NCBI GenBank assembly: GCA_002812745.2
Contig: NCSJ02000100.1
Coordinates: 62,001 to 126,000 of the forward strand
DNA from: Scytalidium lignicola
Taxonomy: Eukaryota; Ascomycota; Leotiomycetes
DNA length: 64,000 nucleotides
Direction of reading: 5' to 3'
The notes beneath the pieces were generated by a model. That model had not been told where the DNA came from. It ran no database searches and saw nothing but the letters and a program-made list of their open reading frames with translations. The translations under genes and the position numbers were made by a program. Below are positions 24,811-36,003 of the stretch, in pieces; the first letter of the stretch is position 1; each line of letters begins with the position of its first letter.

Positions 24811-26789
24811 AATGGAATAGATTAGATCAAACCTGATCCTCTGGATGACCATAGTTGACTGGTTACCCATCATATTTTGCACTCCTTATTCGGAGCGTTG
24901 TTAATTGTAGTGAAATGCAAATATGATATATTATGTTTTTTTATCGTGCATTACGACTCTTAGTAACCATGTGATTCAGCTATCGACTTATATACGTATA
25001 TGGCTAGGAGTAATTTTCCCTTTTCGGTACTCTACATCAACTAACCTGAGCTGGAAGACAATCAGTTTGGAGTTGAGAATTCGCAGCTGGCAAGATTATT
25101 ATCGGAGATCTTATTCCATTGTCTCTTCTCCGCTTTCTATTAAAGGCCGCCTTAAGCCGTCTGAGGAGGTTCGTTTATCTCCGATTTTCCAAACTGTTCC
25201 CATTGGTTGGTTACTGCCGGCGGACTAACTCTTAAGTCATACTAGGAAGGTCTGTCCGTCAGGAAGGAAATTATTTCCGGTCAAGAAACAGCCCAAGCAT
25301 TTGGTTTGGAAATTTTCGGATATATAGATTGGTATTTAAGAAAATCGGTTACTCTTTCTCCATTTAATTGAGTGAATACTTGTGGCCCTGCAAGCTATGC
25401 CAAACCTGTTCAGTAACCTTTGCCTCGGCTGCAATCCTAGCAAGAATTTTAGAAGTTTTGTCTGCAAATGTAAAAGTCTTCATGTATATGCCTAATAGGC
25501 CATGTAGAAGTATCTTAAATAGTATGCTTTATGCTGTATCAATATATTTATATGACCTTATCTTACTTTCTATATTCGTGGCGTAGTTTAAGGGTTACAT
25601 CATGGTATCATATTTGATAGTTCATAATCCGTCACGTTAAATCGTTAAATATATCTTAATTAATTACTAGTTTAGTATGGACTAATAATGTCTAAAGATA
25701 TTTTGTTATTTTTCATAACTCGAGAGAAGGATTTCTCTCAAGAGTACATGTTAACAAAGTTGGTATGAATATACTGGCATTATCAAGCAAACTGTCCAAA
25801 AAACTAGAGTCGCGCATGAAAATCTTAGCCACGATACCCAATACTTACCGTAGAATTATAAAACTTTTGGACTGAATTGGTAATCTCAAACGACAATTCT
25901 TTACCGCCATTTTTAACCAAATTAGTATCGCCTCTCTGTTTAAGTGCTACGTTCCTACTCTCCCTTCTAGTGACAAGTCATGATTTACTTACCATTTGGT
26001 TCTGCCGTACGAAGTTTGTCAACACGACAACGTTTAAGAGGATGCAGTCGGCTCCTCAGAGAACAGAAGCCCCCACCGTCCAAAATATATTGTTCAACCC
26101 CAAGGCAGATTTTTCTCACAGCATGGCGGGGCCCTGGCTCTTTCTGAGGAAACTGTGTTCCCGTGCCTTCTCCTAAAGCTTTGTTGTTTCGTCCTCCCTC
26201 AATATTTCTCCCAAACAAGGGTAAAAGCAAGATTTATACAGGGTTAACTGCTAGGGTTATAGCAAGGGTAGATAGCGAACTTAAAGTACCCTGTAGTATT
26301 AGTTTACCTTTGTTTATTGTATTGATTGTTTATGTTTACAGTATTGTTAGTTCACATACATACAGATAAGTGTTATCTAGTAGAGTTTACTACTGTACGT
26401 TACTCTTTTATAAGTACTTCTTCAAAAATGGATATTAGACCATTAATTTACTCTCAGCAAACTTGTAGTTATTCAATTACATGAAATGATCAAATTAAAA
26501 TTCAAGTAAAATTAACTTTTGGAGTTTCACATGTTCAAATTTAGGTTAGCTCGGGCCTCTTTGATGCACTGAATACGCCTTAGAAAGGAGATGTATTCCA
26601 TGATATACTCCGAAGTGGTTGGGCGTGACTCATAGTTATACATAAAATTTTGAAAAAATAAAACGTTTGGTTAATTAGAATTTGTATGTACAGCGTGTAA
26701 CCAACGAGAAGGCTAACAGGGTTTACGCTCAGATTGTGACATTTGCAAACTTTTTACATTTGAGTTGTGTCATCGACTTCTATACATCT
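24811..26789. other. Intergenic region, no recognised gene
   Basis: Two kilobases between genes that end toward each other. Frames near 25.0-25.6 kb and 25.9-26.4 kb have no recognisable domain. The sequence around 26.25-26.45 kb is AT-rich with short repeats. It may hold remnants of repeats, but I cannot name them. Confidence 0.35.
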
Positions 26790-28006
26790 TCAGAGACCTA
26801 CAGGTCGCACTGGAGCTAGCTTTCCAGGTTCGTAAGGGAATTTCTCCCTAAAATGCTTTGCAATATCCTTTCTAGTAGTCACCCACACACCCTCTTTCTC
26901 ACTAACATACTTCATAAAGTTTCGTAGTGCCTCGGATCGGCCAGGCTTACCTACAATTCGTGAATGCATTGGAACATTCATCATTTTCGGCCGGCCGTTG
27001 CATCCCTCGCGGTACAGCATGTTAAATGTTGCCTTTAGGTAGTTCTCGTACATTTCCGCGCCCACGAAACCGGGCAACATATGGAACTTTCCATCTTTTT
27101 ACCGTGTTAGCCGTATAATTTGTTATGTCCATCCTTCTATAGAGGATGTAAATGGAGATGGGGTGGTACCGTTGCAATCATAATTATACGGTACAATCAG
27201 CATTCCCTCCTTCTCCTGATCTGGGAGGTCCTTCTCTGCCGGGAGGTCAATCCAATACGGCACATCATCGTTGTACGCCTCCGAGCAGTACAACAGTGGC
27301 TTTCCCATCTTTTTGAACACATCCGAGAACAGTGCCTTGGTATTTGGCGTCCCGCGCCCAAAGTATACGCCCACTGGAAACTCGCCGGTGCTTTTCTCTA
27401 ACGACGTACATGCCTTGACTATATTCTCGGCGTCCTCCTCCAACGTCATATCCCACAAGTCCAGCCAACGCCAGCCATGAGCGGCAATTTCGTGTCCTTC
27501 TCGGACACACGCCCGAGCGAACGTCGGATTCTTCTCCATGGCTACTGCGATGGCGTACGTTGTGAAGTTCCAGCCGAATTCTTTGAACAGCCGGAGGACT
27601 CGCCATGCACCAACACGAGAGCCATATTCTAGACAAATTTGAAATTAGTAAGGTCGGAAGGAAATCTGGAGTGAAATAGTCACGCACCGTAGTCAGACTC
27701 TGCGTTGACATATCGGTGTCCCTCACGGTGTCCGCCGTTGGCACCCTTCTCCCATAGGTAAGGTTCACTTTGCGAGTCACCGTTTGCAGGAGTGCGCTCT
27801 GCTCCCTCTTCGTAATTGAGGACGAAGGAAATGGCAATTTTAGCACCGTTTGGCCACTGGGGGTCGAAGGACTCCTCGCCGAAGCCTGTACGTATAAGTA
27901 AAACTCAATGATGAACTAACTGTATTATATGGAACGAATGAATGAATTAGATAGGTTTACCTTCCAAGTCTCGAGGGAGATCGTAGCGTGGGTCTGAAAT
28001 CACCAT
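26790..28006 (-). CDS. PuuE-type hydrolase (polysaccharide deacetylase fold), cyclic-imidase-like, 335 aa
   Basis: Metal-dependent hydrolase of the NodB/PuuE branch. Relatives include PuuE-type allantoinase, cyclic imide hydrolases and so-called chitin deacetylases. Four exons (28006-27961, 27885-27688, 27628-27170, 27094-26790) total 1008 nt, 336 codons. The protein starts MVISDPRYDLPRDLEGFG. FVLNYEEGAE replaces the usual Asp-Asp motif, as in PuuE relatives. REGHEIAAHGWRW carries the metal His pair and VGVYFGRGTPNT the Arg motif. There is no signal peptide, so an intracellular small-ring substrate is more likely than chitin. It is divergent from an amidase 619 bases away: opening a cyclic imide or allantoin-like ring and then hydrolysing the resulting amide would fit. 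The last acceptor (AAAAAG) lacks a pyrimidine tract, so that junction is the least certain. Confidence 0.88.
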
Positions 28007-28625
28007 CGTTGCGGCCTGTAGGGTGTGCAAACTTGATGATAATTACTGTGTGGCTGTTACAGTATACGCACGCTCACAAGACTGGTTCATTTATCGTAAA
28101 ATTCAAAGTTGACGATATGACTAAACTACAACTATATCAAAACTCAGCAGCTTCTGTAATCTTTGCCCAAAGTGGGATACTGAACGGCGCCGTCGGTTTT
28201 CCGACCGGGTTCCCGACATCCGCCCCGATGCCATTTCTCGTCTACACAATTGAATGGGTGACCAGCGAACAGGGTCCGATCTCTTATTAGACCTTGCCAA
28301 AGATGGGGTTAACACATGATTCATAATCATATCAGTGACGGCTAGGGTCCATTTTCCGAGCTAAGTTGATACTGATGAGGGCTGTCCGTGACTCTTCAGG
28401 CTGAGCAACTGGTTGGGCAGGTTCGTGATAACAATCATGTAATGACTGTGGATATGTAGACAGACTTGCTGATGGCGGTTAGATCCAGGACGGCGTTTAA
28501 CCCTGGCCTCCTTCGAAGTCCCTTTTAGGCAGCTTCCTCAAACCATCCAAGATTCTCAAATGATATCCTGTCTACTTGCGTGAACGAACGAAATTATCCA
28601 TTCAATTTGTTTTTCTAACCACATC
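28007..28625. promoter_or_regulatory. Shared divergent promoter of imidase-like and amidase genes
   Basis: A 619-base region with a GC-rich core (about 28184-28236) in AT-richer surroundings. The core holds CGGCGCCG and a perfect CGG-N4-CCG palindrome, listed separately. No gene is supported here. Confidence 0.5.
28192..28205. promoter_or_regulatory. Candidate Zn2Cys6 operator, CGG-N4-CCG
   Basis: GTCGG-TTTT-CCGAC is a perfect 14-base palindrome. Inverted CGG triplets with short spacers are the standard target of Zn2Cys6 dimers. It lies near the middle of the imidase/amidase promoter, and a Zn2Cys6 gene follows at 31.9 kb. Binding itself is inferred. Confidence 0.5.
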
Positions 28626-30475
28626 ATGTCTGTGTTCACTCTAGAGACCCGGGCTGACAACCCGGTCACCTTAAAGGACGTCGATGAAATATGCACAGGC
28701 TTAGGCGTCTCAATACAAGATGATGAGAAGGAGAGTTACAGGACTCTGCTAGCAGTCTATCATGAGTCAATGGAAAGTCTCATGGCCATTCCTGGTACAA
28801 ATTCTCCCCCCTAACCATAATTGGCTTGCTCCTATTCATTAATTTCAACTGATTACGTTTCCCAGATTACTATCCTCCCGTTGATCTGGAGAGGTTCCCA
28901 CGTGAGAATGTTCACTTCCCTGCACCAGAAGACAATCCTTTAGGCGCATGGGCTTGGAAATGCACGGTAAAGGACAAGAGACCGACGCCTAGCGGATTGC
29001 TAGAAGGCAAGACGGTAGTGCTGAAAGACTGTATTGCGCTCGCTGGTGTCCCGTTTCTGCTGGGAACGGAGATGATCAAAGACTATGTACCAGTAAGTCA
29101 CCATCCCTGCCCAGATCCCGTCTCGAGATGAAGCTGACCCTGCACTGCAGAAAATGGACGCAACTCTTGTAACTCGCATGCTGGAGGCAGGTTGCACCAT
29201 CACCGGCAGAGCTGTCTGTGAGAACATGTGTCATTCTGCTACATCTCACTCCGCCGGTACGGGTGTGGTACATAATCCATATGCGAAGGGTTACAGCAGT
29301 GGCGGCAGCTCCAGTGGTTGTGGAGCGTTGGTCGCCAGTGGAGCAGTTGATATGGGGGTTGGAGCAGACCAAGGAGGGAGCATCCGAGTGCCAGCGGGCT
29401 GGTGTGGTCTCTTTGGTCTCAAACCTACATTTGGCCTTATACCATTTACGGGATGCGCCTCGAATGAGCCAACAAACGATCATGTTGGTCCAATGACTCG
29501 GACTCTGCTTGATAACGCACTGCTCCTGCAGGCCATAGCAGGTACCGATGGAATCGACGACCGCTCATTGGGCTCACCTGTCCCATCTGCAGTGCCTGCG
29601 TATTATCACAATTTGCTTGCAATCTCCAATCCAACTGATCTCACAGGCGTGAAGATCGGCATCATCACTGAATCCCTCGATATGCCCGGCATGGATCCGC
29701 GTGTGCTCGCAACGTTCCTAGCTTCAGCAGAGAAATTCAAAGCGCTGGGTGCCACGGTAGAGCAAGTGAGCATCCCCATGCACAAACATGGCGCCTCGAT
29801 CTGGACGGGCATCTCAAAGGCCGGTGGAGCAGCTAGCAAGATGGGGATGGCATTTGGGCGGCGTGGTCACATACTGAATGATCTTCATTCACAGCTTGTG
29901 CCTCTTACGCAGGAGTCGTGGGATAAAGCATACCCTAGGTAGCATTTCTTTCCCTTTCTTCTATTTTTCGATCTTCAAACCGATATGCTTTTTTTAATTC
30001 TTTAAATGCTAACACGGTAAAAGCACCAAAAACATATACATTAACGGCATATACGCTCGCAGCCACTTCCCCTGCCTCCTCGGGCATGCCACAAATCTCT
30101 CCCTCAAACTACGCCTCGACTACGACGCTGCCCTACGTACGTATACCGTTCTGCTTGCTCCTAACCTCCCCTACATCGCCAATTCACACGTGGCAATTCC
30201 ATTCGCAGCCTCCTCCGCGACAAATCCTGCGGCGCCTCTGGATCTCATCGGAAAGCAGGTTGGCTTGACGAGCAATACCGCGCCGTTCAATCAGTCGGGG
30301 CATCCAGTGCTGGCCATGCCATGTGGAATGCTAGATATTGAGGAGGGCCCGTTAAAAGGAAGCGGAGTTAAACTACCAGTTAGTTTACAGGTTGTGGGGA
30401 GGTGGTGGGGGGGAGGAAGACGTATATCGAGTAGCTTATGCGTGGAGTTTGGCTAATGACTGGAAGACACTGTGA
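28626..30475 (+). CDS. Amidase signature family hydrolase, 544 aa, one-base slip near the end
   Basis: Amide hydrolase using the Ser-cisSer-Lys triad. Four exons start at 28626, 28866, 29151 and 30024, with introns 28795-28865, 29093-29150 and 29939-30023. The Lys is in TVVLKDCIALAGVPF, the signature is SSGGSSSGCGALVASGAVDMG, and the nucleophile Ser is in DQGGSIRVPAG. The C-terminal domain contains TSNTAPFNQSGHPVLAMPCG. Near the end a run of seven G (30407-30413) puts the frame out. With six G the typical ending WWGEEDVYRVAYAWSLAND appears, with TGA at 30473-30475 and 544 aa. As written, translation leaves the frame and stops at 30456. A homopolymer sequencing slip is the simplest cause. It is divergent from the imidase-like gene, suggesting two consecutive steps. 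The substrate is not readable from sequence. Confidence 0.9.
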
Positions 30476-31932
30476 TTTGTACCACAGCGATGGGGAAATA
30501 ATTAATGAACTTGAGAATGAGCATTTTTGAGAGGCATATCAATAGCATTCAGTGAGTATGTCCCTAGGGTTAAGGTAGTTGCAGAAGAAGAGCGATGGTA
30601 CCTATGATTGAACAGTTTTAGTCCGATAACTTAGATTCTTTAAGTGGTCATCATGGAAGGTGAATATAGTAGATATTGATGATAATAGCTTCAGCAAAAC
30701 CTCCTTGCTACAAGGAGTACTGTACACTTAGTATAGCCAAACCACATAATGCTACGTCTGCACAACTACCCAGTGAAAAGCATCGACATCGCTTTTGTCT
30801 AAATGAGGGATTCAAGCAAGCCTTCACGGGCTTCTTCAGCTCGTCCAGTTAGTGGGTTCTTGGCCGTCAAAATCTCGTAGTACAAATCTACATAATGTTG
30901 TGTGCTTCAAAAGTCTATGCACTGTATATAATGGGCTGACTTAAATCGACTCAAAATCGCCGGTGTCGGATACAACCTCAGGCGTAATACTACCTTAGCC
31001 TCACATACAAATTAGTATAGCAATAAGAGATTGCACAATGTAATCAATTATACTCTTATTATCTAACAACTTTTCAAAGTTATGGTAATATTTTAATATA
31101 ATCTTAGATTTCTTGTATTACCTCTTTAGCTTCTGAAGTAAATAACACGGGTAAATCAGCGTATAACTCTTCTGGAGGAGTAAGGCTAAAAGACAGATTT
31201 TAAGTAGTTGTTTTAAGTGAAAGTAGTCATTAAAGTGGTTATGAATAGACTTAACTTCGTTATAAGCTTTTCGGTGAAAGTAATGCCTGAAAGGACTTAT
31301 AATTATAAGGTATTACAGGGTATTAATAGCCTGAAGGTCACTGTAATTACAGGGCATTTCTAGCGCTTAACCCAAATTGTTAGTGTTTGTTTAGTGCTTT
31401 AGTATCATTTTCATCACATTTTACTGTGTCCCTTATATTACAAGATTGATATAATAGAACATGTTATTGAGTTTTAGCATTTATTAAAGGACATGGCAGG
31501 ATAGTCAGATTACTAACAAGTTACTATGGGGAGTGGTGGTCCAGTTATGTCCGACACCGGCGATTTTGAGTCGATTTAAGTAACTCGCGATTCGATTTAA
31601 GTCAGCCCATAATAATTCGGATGGCCTCGAGATCTCCATAATCATCAGTACTGAATGAAAGCTACACTATAAAAATCATCTTGCGTATTGGTATTCCATG
31701 GACTACGTAGTCAATATATATTGTCATTCTCTGGTACGTGCATCAACAATCAAGTCGTCAATCCTAGCCACAAGTTGACAAGTAGGGTATTAGTGTTGCA
31801 TTGCATCACGTGAGTGTAATGGCTGGTTTTCCTTATCTGACCACTCACATTAATGTTCCTGAACTTTAACAATCTTCATTATCTAGTCAAAGTACAGTTT
31901 TTGCCCTTCAATCTCGTCCTAATACCTTCACT
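30476..31932. other. Intergenic region holding a non-autonomous element
   Basis: Apart from the 676-base inverted-repeat element listed separately, no gene is seen. The last 320 bases should hold the promoter of the regulator. They include CATCACGTGAGTG at about 31805. Confidence 0.45.
30933..31608. mobile_element. 676-bp MITE-like element with unequal terminal inverted repeats
   Basis: Both ends begin GGGCTGACTTAAATCGA in opposite orientation and continue into CTCAAAATCGCCGGTGTCGG. Outside, the 5-base sequence ATAAT stands on both sides (30928-30932 and 31609-31613), a good target-site duplication. The right arm has an extra 21 bases, one tandem unit bounded by two copies of ACTTAAATCGA. 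The left arm keeps one copy and has lost the unit. The AT-rich interior has no open frame, so the element cannot move by itself. Superfamily unknown. Confidence 0.85.
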
Positions 31933-34284
31933 ATGGATGCACTACCTCGCCGGACTCTCCAACGTCCCTCAAAGTCTTGTCGGCGTTGTCGTCGCCGTAA
32001 GCAACGCTGTATCGGATTTCCGATCTGCACCAATTGTCAATCGTCAAAGCAGCAGTGTATACGGTCAGAGTCCGCTCTTGAGCTGTATCGAAGCAGTCCT
32101 GAATATGCAGCCTTTGACCGCATCAAGTCTCTAGAAGCACAACTGGCGTCTGCGCTGGCTCGTGTACCAAGTGCTCCGCAGGATCATGATGAGGCATCTT
32201 CGAGAACCCTGCCAGCTCATGGTCAAAACGAAACGATTCCATCGCAGAGTCTCGTTCCAAGTGAAAGTCATAATTTAGTTGAGCAAAACCCACCTCCTAA
32301 AACCCATGCCTTGTCTCAAAGGGCTTCGCCGGCCCCAGCAACTCCTGAACGGTCTCCTATCCATCCGTCCACGTCGGGAGCAAGTGTTCCACATCGCAGT
32401 CACATTGCGGACGCCGTAGGGTTTATAGCATTAGGAGAAAAGGTTGGGAGAGAGCCGGCCTACGTAGGATCATCGTCTGGCTTCTCAATTGCCACAGACC
32501 TTGGGCAGATAGTCCAAGCAACCGTCTGGACGAAGGCTTTATCTTCTACAATCAGCGACCAGCAGCCAAAGGCCCTGAGCTTAGAGGATCTAAAAAACGG
32601 CAGTGCAAGCCCCCCAAGCTATGAAATGGGAATCCGAATTCTTAATGCTTACTTCCAAAAAATCCATCCCCGATACCCGATTTTTGAGCGATCAGATATC
32701 TTCGAGTTGCACGCTAAACGACAGCAGCAGACCAACTCAAATACCCAAGAACAGTTTGGGACGTTCAAGCTATATATGGTATATGCTATCGGTGCTACGA
32801 TCCTCCAGTTAACAGAAACCTACAGCTATACTCCACCCGAGAAGTTCTTCATGGCTGCGCTGCAGTACATTTCAGCTGCCAGAGAATCTCACTCAATCTA
32901 CAATATCGAGGCAATGATATTGCTAGTAGTGTACAATCTTCGCTCGCCGTCGAACTCGGGGATATGGTATATGATCGGACTTGCTATGCGTACGTGCATA
33001 GAGCTAGGTTTGCATCGAGAGATGCACTATAATAATATCTCGCCCTACAAAGGCCAAGTGAGGCGTCGTCTCTTTTGGAGTGTCTATTTTCTTGAACGAG
33101 TAGTAGCATTATCTCTCGGTCGGCCATACAGTATTTCGGACCGTGATATTGACACGAATCTTCCTTGCGATTTCGATGACTCGATACATGACGACATTTT
33201 TATTTCTGAGATCCTTAAAAACCCATCTGAGACTCGACCCGCCTCCAACTTGACAATGTTTATCGCCCTCATCCAGCTCAAGCGTCTTGAGTCCCAAATT
33301 CAAACCAATATTTACCGTGTCGACAAACCCGTTTCTTCCCTTTTTTTGGAAGTTAATCCGCTTTTATCTGCAATACAAGACTGGGAGCGATCATTACCTA
33401 GTTTGACAGAATCAGAAGATGATTATCTCCATTTACAATACAATAAGGCCGTCAGACTCCTGCTCCAGCCTTTTCTGGGTATTCTCGATCCGGCTGATAA
33501 ACTAGTTGGTATCTGTCTACATGCTTCGGGGCAGATATGTGAGATTTTTAAACGACTGCACCAGCGAGATTCCTACGGGCACTCGTTCATAGCAGTGCAC
33601 TCTATATTCCTAGCTGGGATCACGATTTGGTGAGCAAGTTGTATCCCAACTATATCTCTTGACTGACCATTTCCCAGCTACTGTCTTTTCCTAGCTCCTA
33701 CTCTCTGGACTATCAGCGTGGCTAATGATCTGCGTGCCTGCTCTTCCGTACTGTTTGTCATGGCTGAACGTACATCTACAGTCAAAAAATACCGTGATGT
33801 CCTTGAAACCGTTATTAAAAGCGCTATGGACTTCGTCGCCAAGCCGTCTATGCCACAAACAACTCACTCATATAACCACAGGAGGAGCAGAAAAACAAAC
33901 TCTACACAGGATCAGCAAATTATACAAAGTCTGCTAAGACTTTCTGCGCAACAAGCACCTACAAATATTCCTGCACCCCAAAGAGGACCTAGGCACGAGT
34001 CCGCCAATGCTAGGCAGACACGCATGCAGGACTTTTCACCGAATTCAACATTAAATACGAGTACCGGGGCATATGAGCCACCACTTGAGGCGGCACGACC
34101 GTTTGCAGCTTACGACGAATTCGGAGACAGCCTACATAATGGTGTTATGCAGGACCAAGGATTGGATCCGATGGGATTTTCCCAGCAGCAGCCCATGGGC
34201 TCGACACCTACTACGTGGGAAGGGGATAAGTTTAGTGTGCAGATGCTGAATGAGATGCTGGTGCTAGATTCAGAACAGCAGTAA
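31933..34284 (+). CDS. Zn2Cys6 transcription factor, 767 aa
   Basis: Two exons (31933-33629 and 33678-34284) with a 48-nt intron total exactly 768 codons. The N-terminal zinc cluster SCRRCRRRKQRC...CTNC...QC has spacing C-x2-C-x6-C-x5-C-x2-C-x6-C and is flanked by basic residues. A short coiled-coil-like helix follows (IKSLEAQLASALARV), then a Ser/Pro-rich linker. The middle homology region of the fungal-specific domain includes YFQKIHPRYPIFERSDIF, MRTCIELGLHREM and RRRLFWSVYFLERVVALSLGRP. The C-terminal part is Gln- and Pro-rich and could activate transcription. It lies between the imidase/amidase pair and an amino-acid permease and is a reasonable candidate to regulate them. Confidence 0.93.
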
Positions 34285-36003
34285 CACTAAATAGACTGGA
34301 GAAAATACCATAACCTACGGAATCTTGACACGAACCGACACCAAAATAGAACAAAATAAGTCGACGTCAACAATCGTCGGATTTCATAATAGAAGAACTC
34401 CGTGTTGTTAGACTAACGATCAGAGAAAGTCGTGCAGTATGTTTCACTAGCACCACTCTCCTAGATATACGTACGGTTTAAGTTAGCCAAAATTACTATG
34501 ATACTATCTCTGTTATATCAGTCTATGTTATATCCATTACGTATTTCTAGCTGTGCTATATATGTATTAAATTTCTATATAGTAAAGGCAGGTTTGCAGA
34601 CAGGATTAAGAATGGTATTACACAGATATGTTTACTTGGTGACGTCTGGGAGTCCATATTGATTCTACTGAGAGGAGCACTGCAATAAGAATGCTGCTTA
34701 AAAGCGTTAGAAACGCTAGTCGTTGACAATTCGCTGCTGAATAACTAACTGTACGCTCTCTTTATGGCAATAAAGACATAAAGATATTATTAGTTCGTCA
34801 GTTCTTCGAGTGCGCTTTTTTGACATAATAAGATTTCGAGACCAACGGTAATTGCCTGAATCCATCTTGCTCCTTATTATACGTAGGACAACAAAGCTCT
34901 GGGATAATCGATGCTCTAAAGGGTGACAGGGGCACTGTAGTTGGTTGACTGAGAAAAATAAACGATAGGATAAAGGATGGACAACGTGCGATTGTCGGTC
35001 AGCCGATATCCTGCACAAGAGATAGGCAGGTTATCAGCGGAATAAGATGCTACGTAGCCCGTTCCTGCTGGGATTCGCGATGTCTACGGCCAAATTGATG
35101 CCTCGGGATAAGAGAGAACGAACTAAAAGAAATAATATTGGTTGGCGACTGTCCTGACAGATGCGCCTTAAATTAGTTCTGAGGGTCTCTTTTACTAACA
35201 TACTAACATATAAACTTTACATAGAGACAGGATTTCAAGGACGCTAATAATAAAACATCATGAGTATAATCTACATGTAACCCCACTAATGGACCTTGAT
35301 ATCGGTTCTCCGAACAAGATGCTCCCCGCAAACGCTGATAAGGGGCAAGGACGTCGTGCCGTAGGCCTTCGGCAATTCACCTAAGTTAATACTAATTAAA
35401 TTAGTGAAACCTTATACTACAGTAAAATTAATGAATGAAAACTAATACTTTTGGGCTTTAGAAGCTACTTTAAAGTTATTTTAACGTTGTCGCCTTGGAA
35501 TTAAGGACACAATGAGATGAGAGAAGGTTATGAGTAGATCATAGCCTTGTATATAATTTTGGCTTGATGAGCTAGTGAAACTTAAAGTTGAAAAGGATAT
35601 TAACACTAATTAAATTATAATTAATTAAATTAATACCAACTTGGGATATCAAAAAGCTAAATTGGCCTTCGGGCACGGGAGGTGCTTGATAACGGCAGCA
35701 GGGGCCTGGCCTTGCCGGCATTGTAGTACGATGCTACTGTAATAAGTGGGTATGTACAATGAGAGAGTATTACTATCTCTCTATCTCTCTATCATTGGCG
35801 TAAACGCCTATCTACCATGTCATGTATCTCTCAAATAATGTATGCAATGCATACGCATATTAAAGTGATCGGTGTCCTTTCCTACTTTGTTACTCTTCCC
35901 CTAGGTATATTTCCATTGCTTGTTGCACCTCCCTCCTCTCTTCATATTTCTTGACCAAAAAAGTGCAATCAATTAGTGTCGCTGCATCGTGAACTCGGTC
36001 AAG
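34285..36003. other. Intergenic region, AT-rich, no gene seen
   Basis: 1.7 kb without a supportable gene. At 35.3-35.7 kb short imperfect inverted repeats around TAATTAAATTA and GGCCTTCGGCA suggest remains of a small element. A CTCT/CTAT microsatellite-like run lies at about 35768-35793. The final 150 bases should hold the permease promoter. Confidence 0.35.

Noticed and set aside
25985..26230. 81-residue minus-strand frame
   Set aside because: Composition rich in Arg and Gly but no motif and no gene context. Not enough to call a gene.
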